A stretch of DNA of 64,000 bases from Luscinia megarhynchos (taxonomy: Eukaryota; Chordata; Aves; Passeriformes; Turdidae), in the NCBI GenBank assembly GCA_034336665.1, contig CM067565.1, positions 85,004,858-85,068,857 on the forward strand, in the 5' to 3' direction. The translations under genes and the position numbers were made by a program. Position 1 is the stretch's first letter. Every line of letters starts with the position of its first letter. The notes under the pieces were generated by a model. It did no database searches and was not told the origin of the DNA. It was given only the letters and a program-made list of their open reading frames with translations. Below, in pieces: positions 49,385 through 62,600 of this stretch.

Positions 49385-50290
49385 CCCCAGTTACATGGTT
49401 CTTTCCACTCAGGGGGAACACTGTTCCATTGTTGTGATGTGCCCAAGCAAAATATAGAGTCACTTCAAGGCTGCTTTAATTGACAGAGAAGCTTCTGATT
49501 ATTTTCTCTTATCCCTAGGATATAAAGAATACAGTACTACAGTACAACATAGGTCACTCCCAAGAAATTGGAGCCCTCATGGCATCTTAAGCAGTGGATT
49601 GTTCTTAAAGCAGGCAGGTATAGACCCCTTTCTTATTGCTCTAGGACAACTTTTTACATGGGTATTTGCACTCCAGATCTTCAGTGAGTTGCAATGAAGC
49701 TGTGGTTGCTGACAAGAAAACCTGTGGAATAGACTCATGCCAGATATTCAGTCTCTCTATACATCAGTGTTCCCAGCTCAACATGAAGCCAATAATTCCT
49801 GCTTAGCTTTTAGCTGAATGATACATATGTGTTTGGCATTCACATTTGCACAGCTGTTGGAGACCCCTGCATAAGTACATTAGGAATGTCATTACTGTTT
49901 GTGTATTTACTTATTTGCATGATTTATCACTGAGGTATCTAGACACTCCTGGCCCACCTATTAGAAGATTAGAAATGACACTCTTCTCAAGTCCAGTTTT
50001 TGTGCCACTGCAAATATACATATATATAAAACTTGTCATAAACTGATAGAGTTCCAGGAAGCTAAGTATTAAGTGTTCTTCCCTCTCCTTTTGCAAAAAG
50101 ATTCCATCCTCCTTATTTTGCTTTTAAATCTTCTCAGCAGGTATGCAAGTCCCAGTTCACCTGTATTTGAGTGTGAGTGACCAGAATCACATGACTGAAC
50201 CAGAGTTGCAGGTAGCATCTCAGCTGTGGCCTTCTGAATATTCATACTTGTGCTGTGGCGTTTCACACTGGGAGCACCTAGCATCACATT

Positions 50291-50786
50291 TCACAGAATC
50301 AGAGAATTGTTAGGGTTTGGAGTGATCTCTGGGGATCATCTAGTCCAATGATCCTGCCAAGGCAGGGTCACCTAGAGCAGGTTACACAGGAATGTGTCCA
50401 GGTGGATTTCGAATGTCTCCAGAGAGGAAGACTCCACAGTCTCCCTGGGCAGCCTATTCCAGTGCTCTGACACCTCAATGTAAAGAAATTCTTTCTTGTG
50501 TTGAGATGGAACTTTCTGTGTTTTAGTTTATGGCCACTGCTCCTCATTCTGTTACTGGGCACCCCCAAAAAGTCTGGCACCATCCTTTTGGCACCTGTCT
50601 TTGAGTTATTTACATGCACTTAAAAGATTGCTTCTTAGTCTTCTCTTCTCTAGACTAAACAGGCCCAGCATCCAGTCCCTCCTCATAAGAGGGATGCCCC
50701 AGACTCCTCATCTCTGTGGCCCTCCATTGGACCCTGCAAGCTCCACGTCTCTCTTATCTTGAGGAGTCCAGAACACGACACTCAGT
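50291..50786 (-). mobile_element. CR1 LINE, 5'-truncated 3' end
   Basis: Reading rightwards on the + strand it begins CACAGAATCAGAGAATTGTTAG (the inverted CR1 tail), then AGTGATCTCTGG, ATCATCTAGTCCAA, GGGCAGCCTATTCCAGTGCTC and CTAGACTAAACAGGCCCAGC, all hallmark pieces of the avian CR1 3' region in reverse orientation. About 500 bases; it lacks the reverse-transcriptase ORF. The left end is well defined by the tail; the right end is approximate. Confidence 0.92.
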
Positions 50787-50929
50787 AACTTCCAAATTGA
50801 TGAATCCTCAGCCTCCAGCATAAACTGTGAATCTTCATCTCTGAATGTACAGACCTGGGACTCATCCCAGTTCTGCGCTCAGCTTCCGCAGGCCAGCATT
50901 GCTCCCCGCGCGATGCGCATCTCCTGGCG

Positions 50930-51465
50930 CACGGACCGCGCCCCGGCTCTGCCGGCGGGGCCGCTCTGGCCGCCCCGGCTCTGCCGGCGGGGCTGTTCTG
51001 GCTGCCGCCGTTCTGGCTGCCGCCGTTCTGGCTGCCCCGGCTCTGGCTGCCCCGGCTCTGGCCGCCCCGGCTCTGGCCGCCCCGCCCCGGCTCTGCCGGC
51101 GGGGCCGCTCTGGCCGCCCCGGCTCTGGCTGCCCCGGCTCTGGCCGCCCCGGCTCTGGCTGCCCCGGCTCTGGCCGCCCCGGCTCTGGCTGTCCCGCCCC
51201 GGTTCTGCCGGCAGGCCGCTCTGGATGCCCCGGCTCTGCCGGCGGGGCCGTTCTGGCTGCCGCCGTTCTGGCTGCCGCCGTTCTGGCTGCCCCGGCTCTG
51301 GCTGCCCCGGCTCTGGCCGCCCCGGCTCTGGCCGCCCCGGCTCTGGCTGCCCCGCCCCGGCTCTGCCGGCTGCCCCGGCTCTGGCTGCCCCCGCTCTGGC
51401 TGCCCCGGCTCTGGCTGCCCCGCCCCGGCTCTGCCGGCTGCCCCGGCTCTGGCCGCGGGCGCTGC
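50930..51465. repeat. 15-bp GC-rich minisatellite with 255-bp higher-order period
   Basis: Tandem 15-base units of three kinds: CTGCCCCGGCTCTGG, CCGCCCCGGCTCTGG and CTGCCGCCGTTCTGG, interspersed with CTCTGCCGGCGGGG spacers. The segment with two CTGCCGCCGTTCTGG units occurs twice, its first TTCTG at 50996 and again at 51251, a shift of 255 bases or 17 units, so a block was duplicated. Since 15 is a multiple of three the array is open in several frames on both strands (up to 301 codons, for example PEPGQ and RAGAA repeats); these are artefacts. It lies between a CR1 and a CpG island. Confidence 0.93.
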
Positions 51466-51760
51466 CGGCGCTCACGTAGCCGGGGGGGCGGCGCGGCGGC
51501 CGCGGGGAGCGGCGGTCGGGGCCGCACGTAGCGGGGCCAACACCGCGCCGCGCCGGTCACGTCGGCGGGGCCGGGCCGGCGGCGCCTCGGGGCGATTAAA
51601 TCGGGCTCTGTGTGGCGCCGGCCGTCCCCTCTTTGGCTCCGGCCGCCGGCACCTTCCGCCCTCCGCGGCTGCTCACCGTGCTGTGTGAGCTGCCCTCCCC
51701 GTCCTGCTCCGTCCGACGACACCTGTCTGCCTCCCCCGCCCCCGGGAGCGGAAAAACCAA
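51466..51760. promoter_or_regulatory. Orphan CpG island beside the minisatellite
   Basis: Dense CpG, including CGGTCACGTCGGCGG (an ATF/E-box-like core) at about 51553-51567 and the palindrome CGATTAAATCG at about 51592-51602. It looks like a promoter, but no gene can be attached. Possible donors are TAC|GTGAGC on the - strand (near 51474) and CAA|GTAAGC on the + strand (near 52048). It may start a lncRNA, or be CpG-rich only because it adjoins the minisatellite. Confidence 0.5.
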
Positions 51761-54700
51761 TCTTCACGTTTCACCGAAAAAGCTGAGTCGTGGCTTGAAA
51801 GCCTTTTCTTACTGTTCCCAAAATTCTTAGGAAACGCACAGAATTTTCACATCAGAGCAGCTGTTTGTTCGCCCAGAAGGCCCCGGATTCCACTGAGCTC
51901 AAGGAGGCATTTTGAGCAGAATAAAGACATTTCTAGTGTGTCTCAGTATATGAAACAGGTTCAAAAATGGATTTTGTATCAGACACATTTAGTAAGTCGC
52001 TGTTACATGGACTTTATACACAGATAATCTGTCTCCCCATATACCAAGTAAGCTCTCAAAAAAGTGGCATCTGGAAAATACAAAACATTTCATTTGACTT
52101 GAAATGGTGAGAAGTATTTAAAAATGGTTGCCACTTATTTTTCCTACTTTGTCAGCCATATATCCCATAGGAAATGCTTCACCTCATAGGCATTCTAATG
52201 ATGGCTGTTTCAATTCTCATTTTACGGTCATGCATAACTTATGTATGCTGAACTGCATGTTGTTTCCTCTTTTCTTAACAGCATCATCATGTCAGTCTGA
52301 AGCATCACCCTAAATCTGCTGCTTAATTCTTTCCTGTCGTCATGGCACTGCTGCTTCTTTTAATTACTTCTTTATTGTAGCAGCTTTCATCCACTTTTCC
52401 TGTTACTACACATACTTCCACTACACATGCCAGCACCTGCCATTTAGCTCATTTCATCACCCAAGAAAGTGAATTAACAAAGGAAGAGTAACAAGCTGGT
52501 CTCCTGTTCTGAAAGGAATCCTTAATAATGTGTGTAGGACCTGAATCTCGGGTCTGCTTCAGCTGCCATCAGTCTGCATGGATAATTAACAGGGTTCCCT
52601 AAAAAAAAAATAAATTAAAAATAGTTCTCTATTGAGGGAAGAAGATCAACCTTATTCATCCACAAAGGTGACATTCCTTAGAGTAAGGAAGTAGGGCAAG
52701 AGATAATTCCACAAATGCCACTGGCTCGGTGAAGCAATCTCTAATTGTAAGAAGACAAAGTCACTTTGAATCATACTAGAGACCAGACTGGATCCTTTCT
52801 GCCCCCAGATCTGAAGAAAATAGGAAGGCCTGTGCCTAACCCTGGTCCTGTTCTTGCTGTGTATTGTGGAATCTAAATTTAGACTTTAGTGGATGGATAT
52901 TTTGCAAATAGTCATCTCAGAGCTTGGTCTGAATGGCTGGACAGTGTTTTGCATTTGGGAAAGAATTGTAGAACTGTCACAGTTTATAAATACTTTAGGG
53001 TATGTTAACAATGCACTCCAGGAAGACCTGCTTGGAGAGACTAACTTGGTTAGTTTCTGGTTTTCTGCTGAGGCAATCATAGCACATGTTCTAACTTTTA
53101 TTTCCAAACAGTTGACATTTTTCTCTGAGTCAAGCATCATTTGCCGTGATGCTTACAGAAATCTGTTGGTTTAAGGCTGGTCAGCCCTCTCAAGCTTTCA
53201 TCCTGCAAAGAGAAAGGAAGTGTTCTCTTTGCATCTCACCATATAATAAATTAATCTAATAGTTATTCTGTTTGATAACAGGCAGGTGTTTAGCCAGACA
53301 CAGCTTTGGCTTTCTATTACAACAAAATGTTTAAGTTTTTGTTAGTGTTTTCTATTGTGTCCTCAGAATTTTCTGGTCTTGAAAATAGCTAAGAATTCTT
53401 GCTACTGCATGCTGCTTGGTGCAAGATGCCTATCGTTTATTCCACCACAAATTGTGTTTCAGATATAATTTAGAAGTCATAGGGCTGGTACCTCTTTTTA
53501 ATTGTAGATAATAGTGTGATCATTGTGTACACTGAGAAGCACTTGCAGGTATGAAGTTTTCCATGGGATAGCTCTGATGACAGTTTCTGTGTAAGAACAC
53601 AATTTTTTCAGTGACATTATAAAACAAACCCTCATCATTGGAATTATTTCATGAGAAGTCTGTGTGATTCATAAAAGAGACTAAGATGGAGATAAGACTG
53701 CAGGCCATAGCTAAAACTGGCAGTATATCTCTTCACTCTTTAACTAAAGGTAAAATTCCTCACTGCCCTCCATGGTTTTGTAGGTCAGCTATAGTAACTT
53801 CTTACACCTGTTAAGTTCTTCAGGATTTCAGATCCTGAAGGACCTAAATCTTCAACACAATCAGTAATCTTCTCTAGGGCCTTATATTGAAATTGAGTTT
53901 ATTCTCTCAATAAAATAAATAATTAGTTTCAACTTGATTTTGCTTATTTTTTCAAATGACAATGTGTGTGTGGAGACCAGAGTCTGCCCAGGACACCATG
54001 CCTAGTATTCCCTTTTCTTCTAAGCTTCTGAGAGAGCTGCAGATTATGAAATATTTATCTTTATCCTTAGGAGAGAGGTTTTTGTAAACAGTGAACAGTT
54101 GGATAGAAGAGAAATTCATGTAGGTGTTAGAGAAAGATTGTAGAGCTCTTGTAAGCCGCAAAGACTCCCACAAGGGGAGCAAGAGACATGATTTATGGTG
54201 AAAGGGGGTGATACTATTGAACAATGGGTGTCTAAGTGTCCCTTTGCAATAGAAAATTAGTGGACTGAAACTGCAGTATGGCAGTAACTTTCTTCTTCCT
54301 GAAGTGAAAAATGTCAACCTAGCTGCAAAGCGTTGAGCCAGTAATGCAGATGTAAAATCTGTTTCTTCTGTGTCAAACTCTAAATTAAACATAACCTTCC
54401 TAATTCACATTCTAGTGGTCATAAAAGTTCTTCCTTTTTATTAGTATGTGTGTGTGTCAGCTGATAACCCAGACTTGCACGGGTGATAAAGTTTAATGAA
54501 AAAGAATCAGTCAAGAACATTTGCAGGATTTATGGCTGGTTCTAGTTACAAAATTGAGTTTAGAACTAGGGAATGAGGTTTTGATATATGTTTCTTCTTT
54601 TTGCTTGCTCATTTTGAGGCAACACCTAAGCTTGCATAATCTAAATAGTTTATAGTCATGCCAAGCTGAGGCTTATAGAGAACTTTTAAAAATGAGCACT

Positions 54701-56266
54701 ATGATTTATGACTAGAGAATGACATGAATATTCTCTTTCTAAATGGTTTCTAGGCTCACAGTGGAGATTGTGTCTAATTCAGGCTGAATTACAAAGACAG
54801 GGCTAGAACTGACTTCCTCAGTTTGTTCTCAGATATTGTGTGCATCCATGCCTTGTAATCCCTTTTATACCCTTTGGTTGGCTCTAATCTGTATAAAAAT
54901 AGTGGAGAGTGTCTCAATGAACTAGTTCAGCTCTCTGAATAACCATGCCATGCTCTGGTAATCCCAGCAGTATGTTAAGGCTTTACCTGGGAACTTAAAT
55001 CTTCCTTTAAATCTTTCCTAGTATTTTCTTCTTTGCTCGCCTAATCCTTTGTTAATGTTTTCCCCTTGCTTAGCAGTCTGACAGAAATCTGTTTAATGTA
55101 ACTAATATGACTGGTGAGTGTTGTTTCAAGGGAGCCCAACACAAGATCATGCCATTACTTTTAAAAAGTAAGGGCTTCCTTTTTACTTGGTGGTGGCTTC
55201 CTTTAAGAGTAACAGCTGGGAAAGAAAACATGGAATTATGGAGAGAGAAATGCACCATGTCAGATGTTCCTGGCAGTAACTCATACTCTAGAATAACCTC
55301 TCATGGTAAAGTCAGATTGCTCTTGCTTGGGGTATTTAAGATGGTGTTGCACACAGCATCAGAGAAGACAGTTTGTGCTGTGGTAGATATTGTACTCAAT
55401 TAGTTAATTTTTGGGGGTTTTTTTTTGGTAAAAAGTTTGTTATTGGTGAAATATTTTACAGGGCTTATAAGCCATCTGAAGGATGTTCTACAGAAGTGAA
55501 ATACCAGGAAAAAACACATACAGCTCATATCACATGGCTAATCCTTCTCCTAAGGTGTTGTTCATCCTCACATCTGAACAATTCAGTTTACAATCAGAAA
55601 TTTTGGTAGAGGATGATATTGGAGAGGAAGAACTAATAGCAAGTAAATAATTCCAGAGATTTTTAAATTATGTATAACAAAATGAGTACAATAACAAGCA
55701 GCTGATGCTTCTCAATGAAAAAGAACAGCAGTTCCTTTTCTGTGTAGATAAGAAGCATGATGATGAAGCAGTGCAAATAACAAAGCAATCTGCTTTTGGG
55801 ACACAAATGTCCTGTGATGTTTCAATAGGCTGCAAGGCAAAAAGAACAAAAATAGATGATACACGTGGGAGGATTTAATCAGGTGGAGAAAACCAGTGCA
55901 TTCTTTCTGCATTCCTCAGCACTGCTCATACAGTGGTGGACAGTTGACCTCCCATCTGAATGACATTCAGCCATGAATACTTCAAGAGCAAGCACTAGTC
56001 AGTGACACTTGTCATGATCCACTGAAAACCATTTGATCTGCATGGGAGAATGTCAATGAATTGCAGACTAATGGCATTTCTTAGGGAAACCATTCAGCTG
56101 CTGTTTGTTGATGAATATTAAATGTCTCTGAATATTCTGGCACTGAACTCTGCCTTTCTTGTGCATGAAGTTCTTCTCCAGTACCAGAGGCAGAAGCAGC
56201 AATATTCTGTATATTTTTATATCAGCTGCAGATTTTTTCTCTAAATAACAGAGAATGACTTAAATA
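51761..56266. other. Gene-poor interval
   Basis: About 4.5 kb. A 146-codon frame on the - strand (54392-53952) is within chance expectation and matches nothing I know. No other feature seen. Confidence 0.6.
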
Positions 56267-56602
56267 ATAGAATCATGGGATCGTATAATCATTTAGGTTG
56301 GAAAAGATCTCTAAGATTATTGAGTCCAACCATTTACCCAGCACTGCCAAGTTCACCACTAAACCAGATCCCCAAGTGTCTCATCTACATATCTTTTAAA
56401 TAACTCCTGATGACGGGGACTCAACCACTTCTCTGGGCAGCCTGTTCTAGCCTAGGTAGCCTTGACTACCCTTTTGGTGAAGAATATTTTCCTAATATCC
56501 AATCTAAACCTCCCATTTTCTCTTGTCCTATTGCTTCTTACTCAGAAGACTGACCCCCACCTCACTACAACCTCCTCTCAGGTAATTGTAGAGTTTGCAC
56601 AG
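56267..56602 (-). mobile_element. CR1 LINE, 5'-truncated 3' end (second copy)
   Basis: It begins TAGAATCATGGGATCGTATAATC, then AGGTTGGAAAAGATCT, TTGAGTCCAACCATTTACCC and GGGCAGCCTGTTCTAGCC, and ends near CCTCTCAGGTAATTGTAGAG: the inverted 3' region of an avian CR1. About 335 bases and no ORF. It keeps the ATCATTTAGGTTGGAAAAGA signature better than the copy at 50.3 kb, so it is a different subfamily or age. Confidence 0.93.
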
Positions 56603-59600
56603 TTTCTAGGAACTTGTATGCAACATCACTTGAAATCATTGCTACTTCTCATTTTTCACTCCTTTGGAGACTGGCACTTGGTTCTGTAGCCCACTTCTCC
56701 AAAAGAGACTTCTGGGATGTACATTCAGCACACTGTTCTAAAACTGAACACTGCTCCATTTAACTCTTGTTACTGCAAGAACAACACCATGCTGTATATT
56801 GGGTAGCTGGTAGCTGCTAAATTCTACCATGAAAGTTAGTAATTTGAGAGCAGTGGTGTTTCTGAAGAATTGTTCTGATTCACATAAGAATTGACCTAAG
56901 GTAGTATTAAGTATTTCCTTTGTGGCTTTTATCACTGGTAGACTACAACCATTCACAGATATCACAGAATTCCATACTAGTATATTTTTCAAACTATTTA
57001 TGGATTTGTTTTCCTGTTTTCCCACTGAGTCATCCATGACTTCAAAAGATTTCCTGGAACTGATGTCAACTGGATAATCCAGTACTGAGTAAAGTTATTA
57101 GCTGTGGAGTTATTTACGGTGTAAGTTATATTTCTACTTTCTAAAGTATCTCTAAATCCGTGTTGTAGAAAGAAAGAGAGGCTGTGGACATTCTTGAATG
57201 GCTCTTCATCAGACGTGCCATAGCAGATTTCTTACTATCACCTGCTCAACTTTGCTTTCAATTGTGTAATTGTTAACAAACTGCCACTTGCTTGAGACAA
57301 CCAGAGCTTGTTTTGCAGTCAGTGGCTCGGGTCTGCAGTCAGCAGTCTGAATAACTGAAGACTCATTTCAGAGCTAGCTGAGTTTCCCCACAGCTGTACT
57401 GCCATCTGGCCTGTTTCTGTTACATCATGCTCCATGTCTCATTATTCTTTTCCTATGAGCTGTCCTTGTGTCTATTAACCATCACAACTGCTTGTTTTCC
57501 CTTGCCTGGGATTTGGTCCTCTAATCTCCTCTTCAGTTTCTTCAGAATTTATTCAGTCACAGAGTATTTTTGAGCTGACTGAATGAGTATTCCCTTGCCT
57601 CAGAAAAAAATGTGACCTCTGTAATGTAGGTCCAACCTCTGCCATGCCTTGCTTATATACCCCTGTAACCCAAGAGATTTGGGGCTATACACTCCAGGCA
57701 GGCAGTTACAGCAAGGAATTCTGGAAAGATAAGTGTCAGTATAAAATTGCTTCAGAGGGAGTGTAGGAGAGAATGGGTTGTGCGCCTCTCCTCCTTGCAG
57801 AGAGTGTGACAGTATATTCAAGGTACCATACAGCAAGTTAGCTGAAAAGGGAATTACAGAAGAATCTGCCTGTTGGAGGACTGATGAGATAGCAGGCATC
57901 TTTAGTCAGATCTCAGAGCTGAAGATAGGGGTGACTTACTGGAAACTTCCTCCTCCGGTTCTGCTGGGATAGAGGAAAAAGGGAGTCTTACCTCTCAGCG
58001 TGGCTTCCTCCTGACAAGCAGAGACTCCTGACAGAGAAGAGCCAGATCCCTGACATCAGGATGAAAAAAGGCGGAGGGAACCCAGTAAAGGAAACTGAGA
58101 ATAAGATAGAAATTTTCTGTGTTTTTTTGACATTTTAGCATCTCTAAAGCTTGTCAGTGTTAACTAGTTTATTGACTGTCATCATTTTCACAAACTTATT
58201 TAAGGATTTAAAAGGGACATGTCCCTTCCCTTGCTTGAAATGTCTTCCCCTGTCATCTGTGCCAAATGCCAGATCAGCAATGTGGGATTGAGCTCCAGGT
58301 GATGGTACAAACATCTAGCAGGATAACTCTGGCATGCTTGCCTTTCTTTTCTCAAAGAAAAGGTCAGCTTGAGCTTACAAGCAGGAAAAAAAAGTTAGAG
58401 AAAACTAGACTGTTTACAGTCTCACCTTATTTTTTGAAGCTTACCTCACTTCTGAGTCCTGTTATATCACATGGGACTCTTTTACTTTGCATCTCTTTCT
58501 GTCTACTGGGGCCTGTATCATCATGACTAAACCTTTAAAGTCTTTCGTGCTGTTTTCAGGACTGGAGGTTTCTAGTTAGAGCTGCATATAAAGTTTTAAA
58601 GAAGGGACTTTTGGGTACTGTCATTATCATGTGTAAACCTGCATAATTCTGTGCCCTTTCAAAATGATGTCACTTGAAGTAAGCCAGTGGATGTTGTCTG
58701 AAGATCTCTATTTAGCAGGTGCAGGAAAGCTGGACAAAAACTTTCATAAGATCAAACAGAAGAGGTCAACTCTTCCTGTTACAGGTGTTAAATTCTGCCA
58801 CAGTTCAAAGTCTACATAAAATGGGTGAGTAAAGATGTCACTAGACAGCATTTCTATTACCTTTGAGCAGTCAGATACAAAATCAGAGAAACTTAGTGCT
58901 GGGCTCACACATGTTCACCTCAGTCTCTGCACCAGGATTGTCCCTGTGGGGTTGCAGAGCCCTTTGTCTGGCTTGGAAAAATGGATGATGTTGGGTTTCC
59001 TTATATACATGCAGCTTGGAGTAGAGCCAGGTCAAGATGCAGTTTACCTAAGACCTGATTTCAAGCTGTCATTTCTAACCCACCTTTCCTATTTTCTCTC
59101 CAGCCCATCTCCTGTTTTCTGTTTTCTGTGGTGGAAGATGCACTTTTATCTATGTGATTCTGCATGCTATAGAGTGGTCTTTGTTCACCCTCCAAAATAT
59201 TTATGATTAACTGAAAGACCTGGAGAAGAAAATGCTTAAGAAGGAAATTGAAGAATGTGCTGGTGAAACTTTCTTGGGTTCTGAAAGGGATTTTCATGTT
59301 ATGTCACATATCAATCATGACAGATCAGGAAACTTATTTACAGATGTGTTTGTTAGAAAGGTAACATGGACTAGCATTGTCATTTTTGTATCAAAGGAGA
59401 TCTATCATGTTACCTTATAGCAGTCCTTAAAGCCTTAAGAAAGCTTATGTTTAAAGTAGTAAGATGGCAAAAAGAAAGCCAGGTGGAGCTGGTTATGGAA
59501 GCAAAAAACATAGTAGAAAGCAGCAAAAACATTTGGCATAGACAAAGTGGCAAAAAGACTGGAGGCAACAGAGCTGGAAAAGTGGGGGTGACCATAGTCA

Positions 59601-62600
59601 AGCAATAAGGTTATAGGCCCATGGACAAACACTCTGGCAGTCTCTCAGGCAAAACATGGTGGTCTTTGCAAAGCTGTGGAGAAAGGAGTAGTAAGATTTA
59701 AACAGAGCCAAGATGGGCTGAGAGATGGAATGAGGAAGGATGGTGCCTTGCTTATGCTTAGTGAGTAGGAAGATGATGCTGTCATCCCTGATGAGAAGGA
59801 GATGGAAAAATAGGAAGAAGCTTGAATCTTAGTCAGACTATAATAACAGGCCTGCAGCAAACCCTGAAGTGTTGTTACCATTAAATAGACATTCACTATG
59901 TTTTAAAGTGAGTTTCACAATGTATTTCTAAAGTATTTATTTATTTGTACCATTTCTCTCCTCCCTGTGAACTGAACACCTAAATACAAATGTACTTCTG
60001 AAATATCTGGTTATTCTGCCTCATCCTAGATTCTCCATTTCTTAGGAACAGTTTTAATGAAGAGTACTGAGAACATCAAAAGAAGAAAAGATGATCTGTG
60101 CTTCTTTTGTGGAATATGAAGTGAAACAGGCTTTAAGAACTGAACAAAAAGGAGTAATTATGAGAACTATTCTTCAAAGGAACTGAGACAGGAAAATATC
60201 TGACAGGCAGACAATTTTTTTTTTTTGTAATTGACATTGGGCAAAAAGAAATCCTGGGAGAGCATGAGTCTACACTGCTGAGTACACAAAAGTGATAGAA
60301 AAACTGACGAGGGTGCTCAGACTACTCAAAGCCTGTTGTTTTCCACAGGGAAAAGTATAAAAGCTTGGGCTTTGACAGATGTACTCATTGTTGGATAACT
60401 TCATGGATCTCTAAAAGAAACTAAACATTAAAAAGAACAAAATTAATGTCAAAGCTATTTCAAAGAGCAGATGAAAGTACTCAAGTAGCACCATAACAAT
60501 GTGTATAGAATAGAAATATGAATATAAGAGCAATCAGACTCACCATGAAGAAACATAGGAACTATAGCATTCAACTGTAGCTCAGTGGAATTCAAGAGTT
60601 ACTGATCAGTATCCTGACCTTCAAGATAAACATCTGAAAATGCTAATTAGAGACCTTTTTTGTTTCTTCATAGGCAGCTTTTCACTTTCCTCATAGGATT
60701 CACATTTGCTGGAGCTGTGGGTTTCAAGCTGTGACATTCCTAGAAAAACTGAAATGTAGATTTTGGATTTATTTGAATCCTTCATCTGATTTGGAGTGGA
60801 GATATGAATTTATATATTCACATCTCTGCAAGCAAGCAGTCTAATCAGTGTGTTAGTACATGTTGGGATTGCCAAAATGGAAAGCAGCTTTTATGGTCCT
60901 ATTTTGTGAAAAGTAGACAAAACACAGAATGGGCCCATGTTCACAGGAATTAGTTTTGATGCCCTGCGAAGCAAGGGGTGATGGGGACCTGAGATGGTAA
61001 TGGCATAAGGCCTTGAATAATCTATGTCAGTTTGATGGGATAACTTTCCTTAGGAGATAGGAAAAAACTGAAGTCATCCATCAAATGAATTATTCTCAGC
61101 AGTCTGAATGTATTTTTGAGTTGGAATGTTTTTTTTCTTCTGAACTTTTCACCTTTTTTCTTCAGGGCAGAACTCACCATAATTTCATCATACTTCAATA
61201 ATCTACCTTATCTACTTGAGCTTTCCAAGGAATGTTTTGGCTTTGTCTGTGAATATGTTTGCACTATTGGCATATTTCCTGATCTAATTTAAAACAGGCT
61301 AAGAGGATTCTGAAGAGTAATTTCTGAAGGAAGGAGATGTTAGCAAAATGCAGAAGCATTTCATAACTAGAGCTAGAGATGGTACTTCCTTCTGTGTCCT
61401 GCCCAGCCTTCCTTTTCCCATCCTTGCTTAGAGATTTGTGGGCTAACTGTCAATATGTCTTCTCCATTTCCTCTTCAAACACCTTTGTACATTTAGGGGT
61501 TTGGGATTTTTTGTTTCTGAATCCTACCGCATCCTCCATGATGATGTTCTGTAAATATCATGCTTCAAAGATGTTTTAAGTCTTTCAGATTGTTTGGCAG
61601 CAAAAGCTCTTTAATCAACTTTGACAAATGTTCATTTGGACATATTTTTCCATGTATTATCCTAATGGGATACCTACAGGTAAATCTAGTGACCTATTCA
61701 CTCTACTTTTCCTATTTTTGCAAAATATCAGACTATGGAGATAATGACTGAAAGGCTTGGACACTGTTCATAGCATTGAGCTTATTTGAGCTAACAGTGA
61801 ATCCATCATCCATTCTTAAGAGCTGGCACAGATTCCTTTCTCCTTTATAGATATTTTCTTTTGAGTATAATTTCTTTTTCATCTTCCTTGAGATATTGAG
61901 TGTAAAACAGCAGTAACTGCTTGAAAATCTCTTCCTCCCATTTTCTTTTTTTGTTTCCTCTTACTGCTGCTAGCAGAGAACCTGATGGTCATACACAGTA
62001 GCTGTTACATATCATTGTGCTGGTATGTATTGACTTGAAACCTTTAACTTCATCTTTGCTTTCTGAAAACTCAAGCATAATGCTAGCACATCATATGCCT
62101 ATGGTCTAAACGGGCATTTATCACCAAAATGGAGCTAAATTCAAGAGCTCTTATGGGTGAAAAAGATTTATTCTCATTCCCAGTTAGTTGATTTCTGCAG
62201 ATTACCATAGTTCACACAAAAGAAAGCATGTATTGTTGATGGCCACAATACTATTGAAAAAAATTATAATATTTTCAAAATAGGCATTAGGTTTTCTGAT
62301 TTTCACAATAACATAAATGTACTTTCTTCTTCCTCTTTCTCCATGGCAAGTGATTGTAAAAAAATCATGAGACTTTAAAATCTGACTCACGAAACACTGA
62401 GTTTCTGGGTATGTTTTTCTTCTTCCATGAGAGAAAAGGCATATATACAGAAAAAGAAAGCCCTCGTTTATAACCTACTGTATTCTTCACTTCTACAAAT
62501 TGTCTTCTCAGTGCAATATGTGAACTTGGACCACCAAATCAAATTTCATACCTCTGTCTCCCTTATCAAACACCAGCAGCCCACATCCTCCCACATCCTG

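Larger units (their letters stand above)
41743..50290. other. Gene-poor interval with simple repeats
   Basis: About 8.5 kb without a gene I can support. It holds (CA)n at 43728-43744, T23 at 45205-45227 and T15 at 49370-49384, the last followed by CCCCAG and so resembling a 3' splice site. The 138-codon frame at 47256-47672 is T/C-rich, without recognisable domains. Confidence 0.6.

Noticed and set aside
50845..51767. Frames up to 301 codons on both strands (PEPGQ, RAGAA, LAAPA repeats)
   Set aside because: By-product of 15-bp GC-rich tandem units; mirror frames on both strands, no non-repetitive domain.
53952..54392. 146-codon - strand ORF
   Set aside because: About the length expected by chance for a 64-kb AT-rich window; no splice context, motif or coding composition that I can see.
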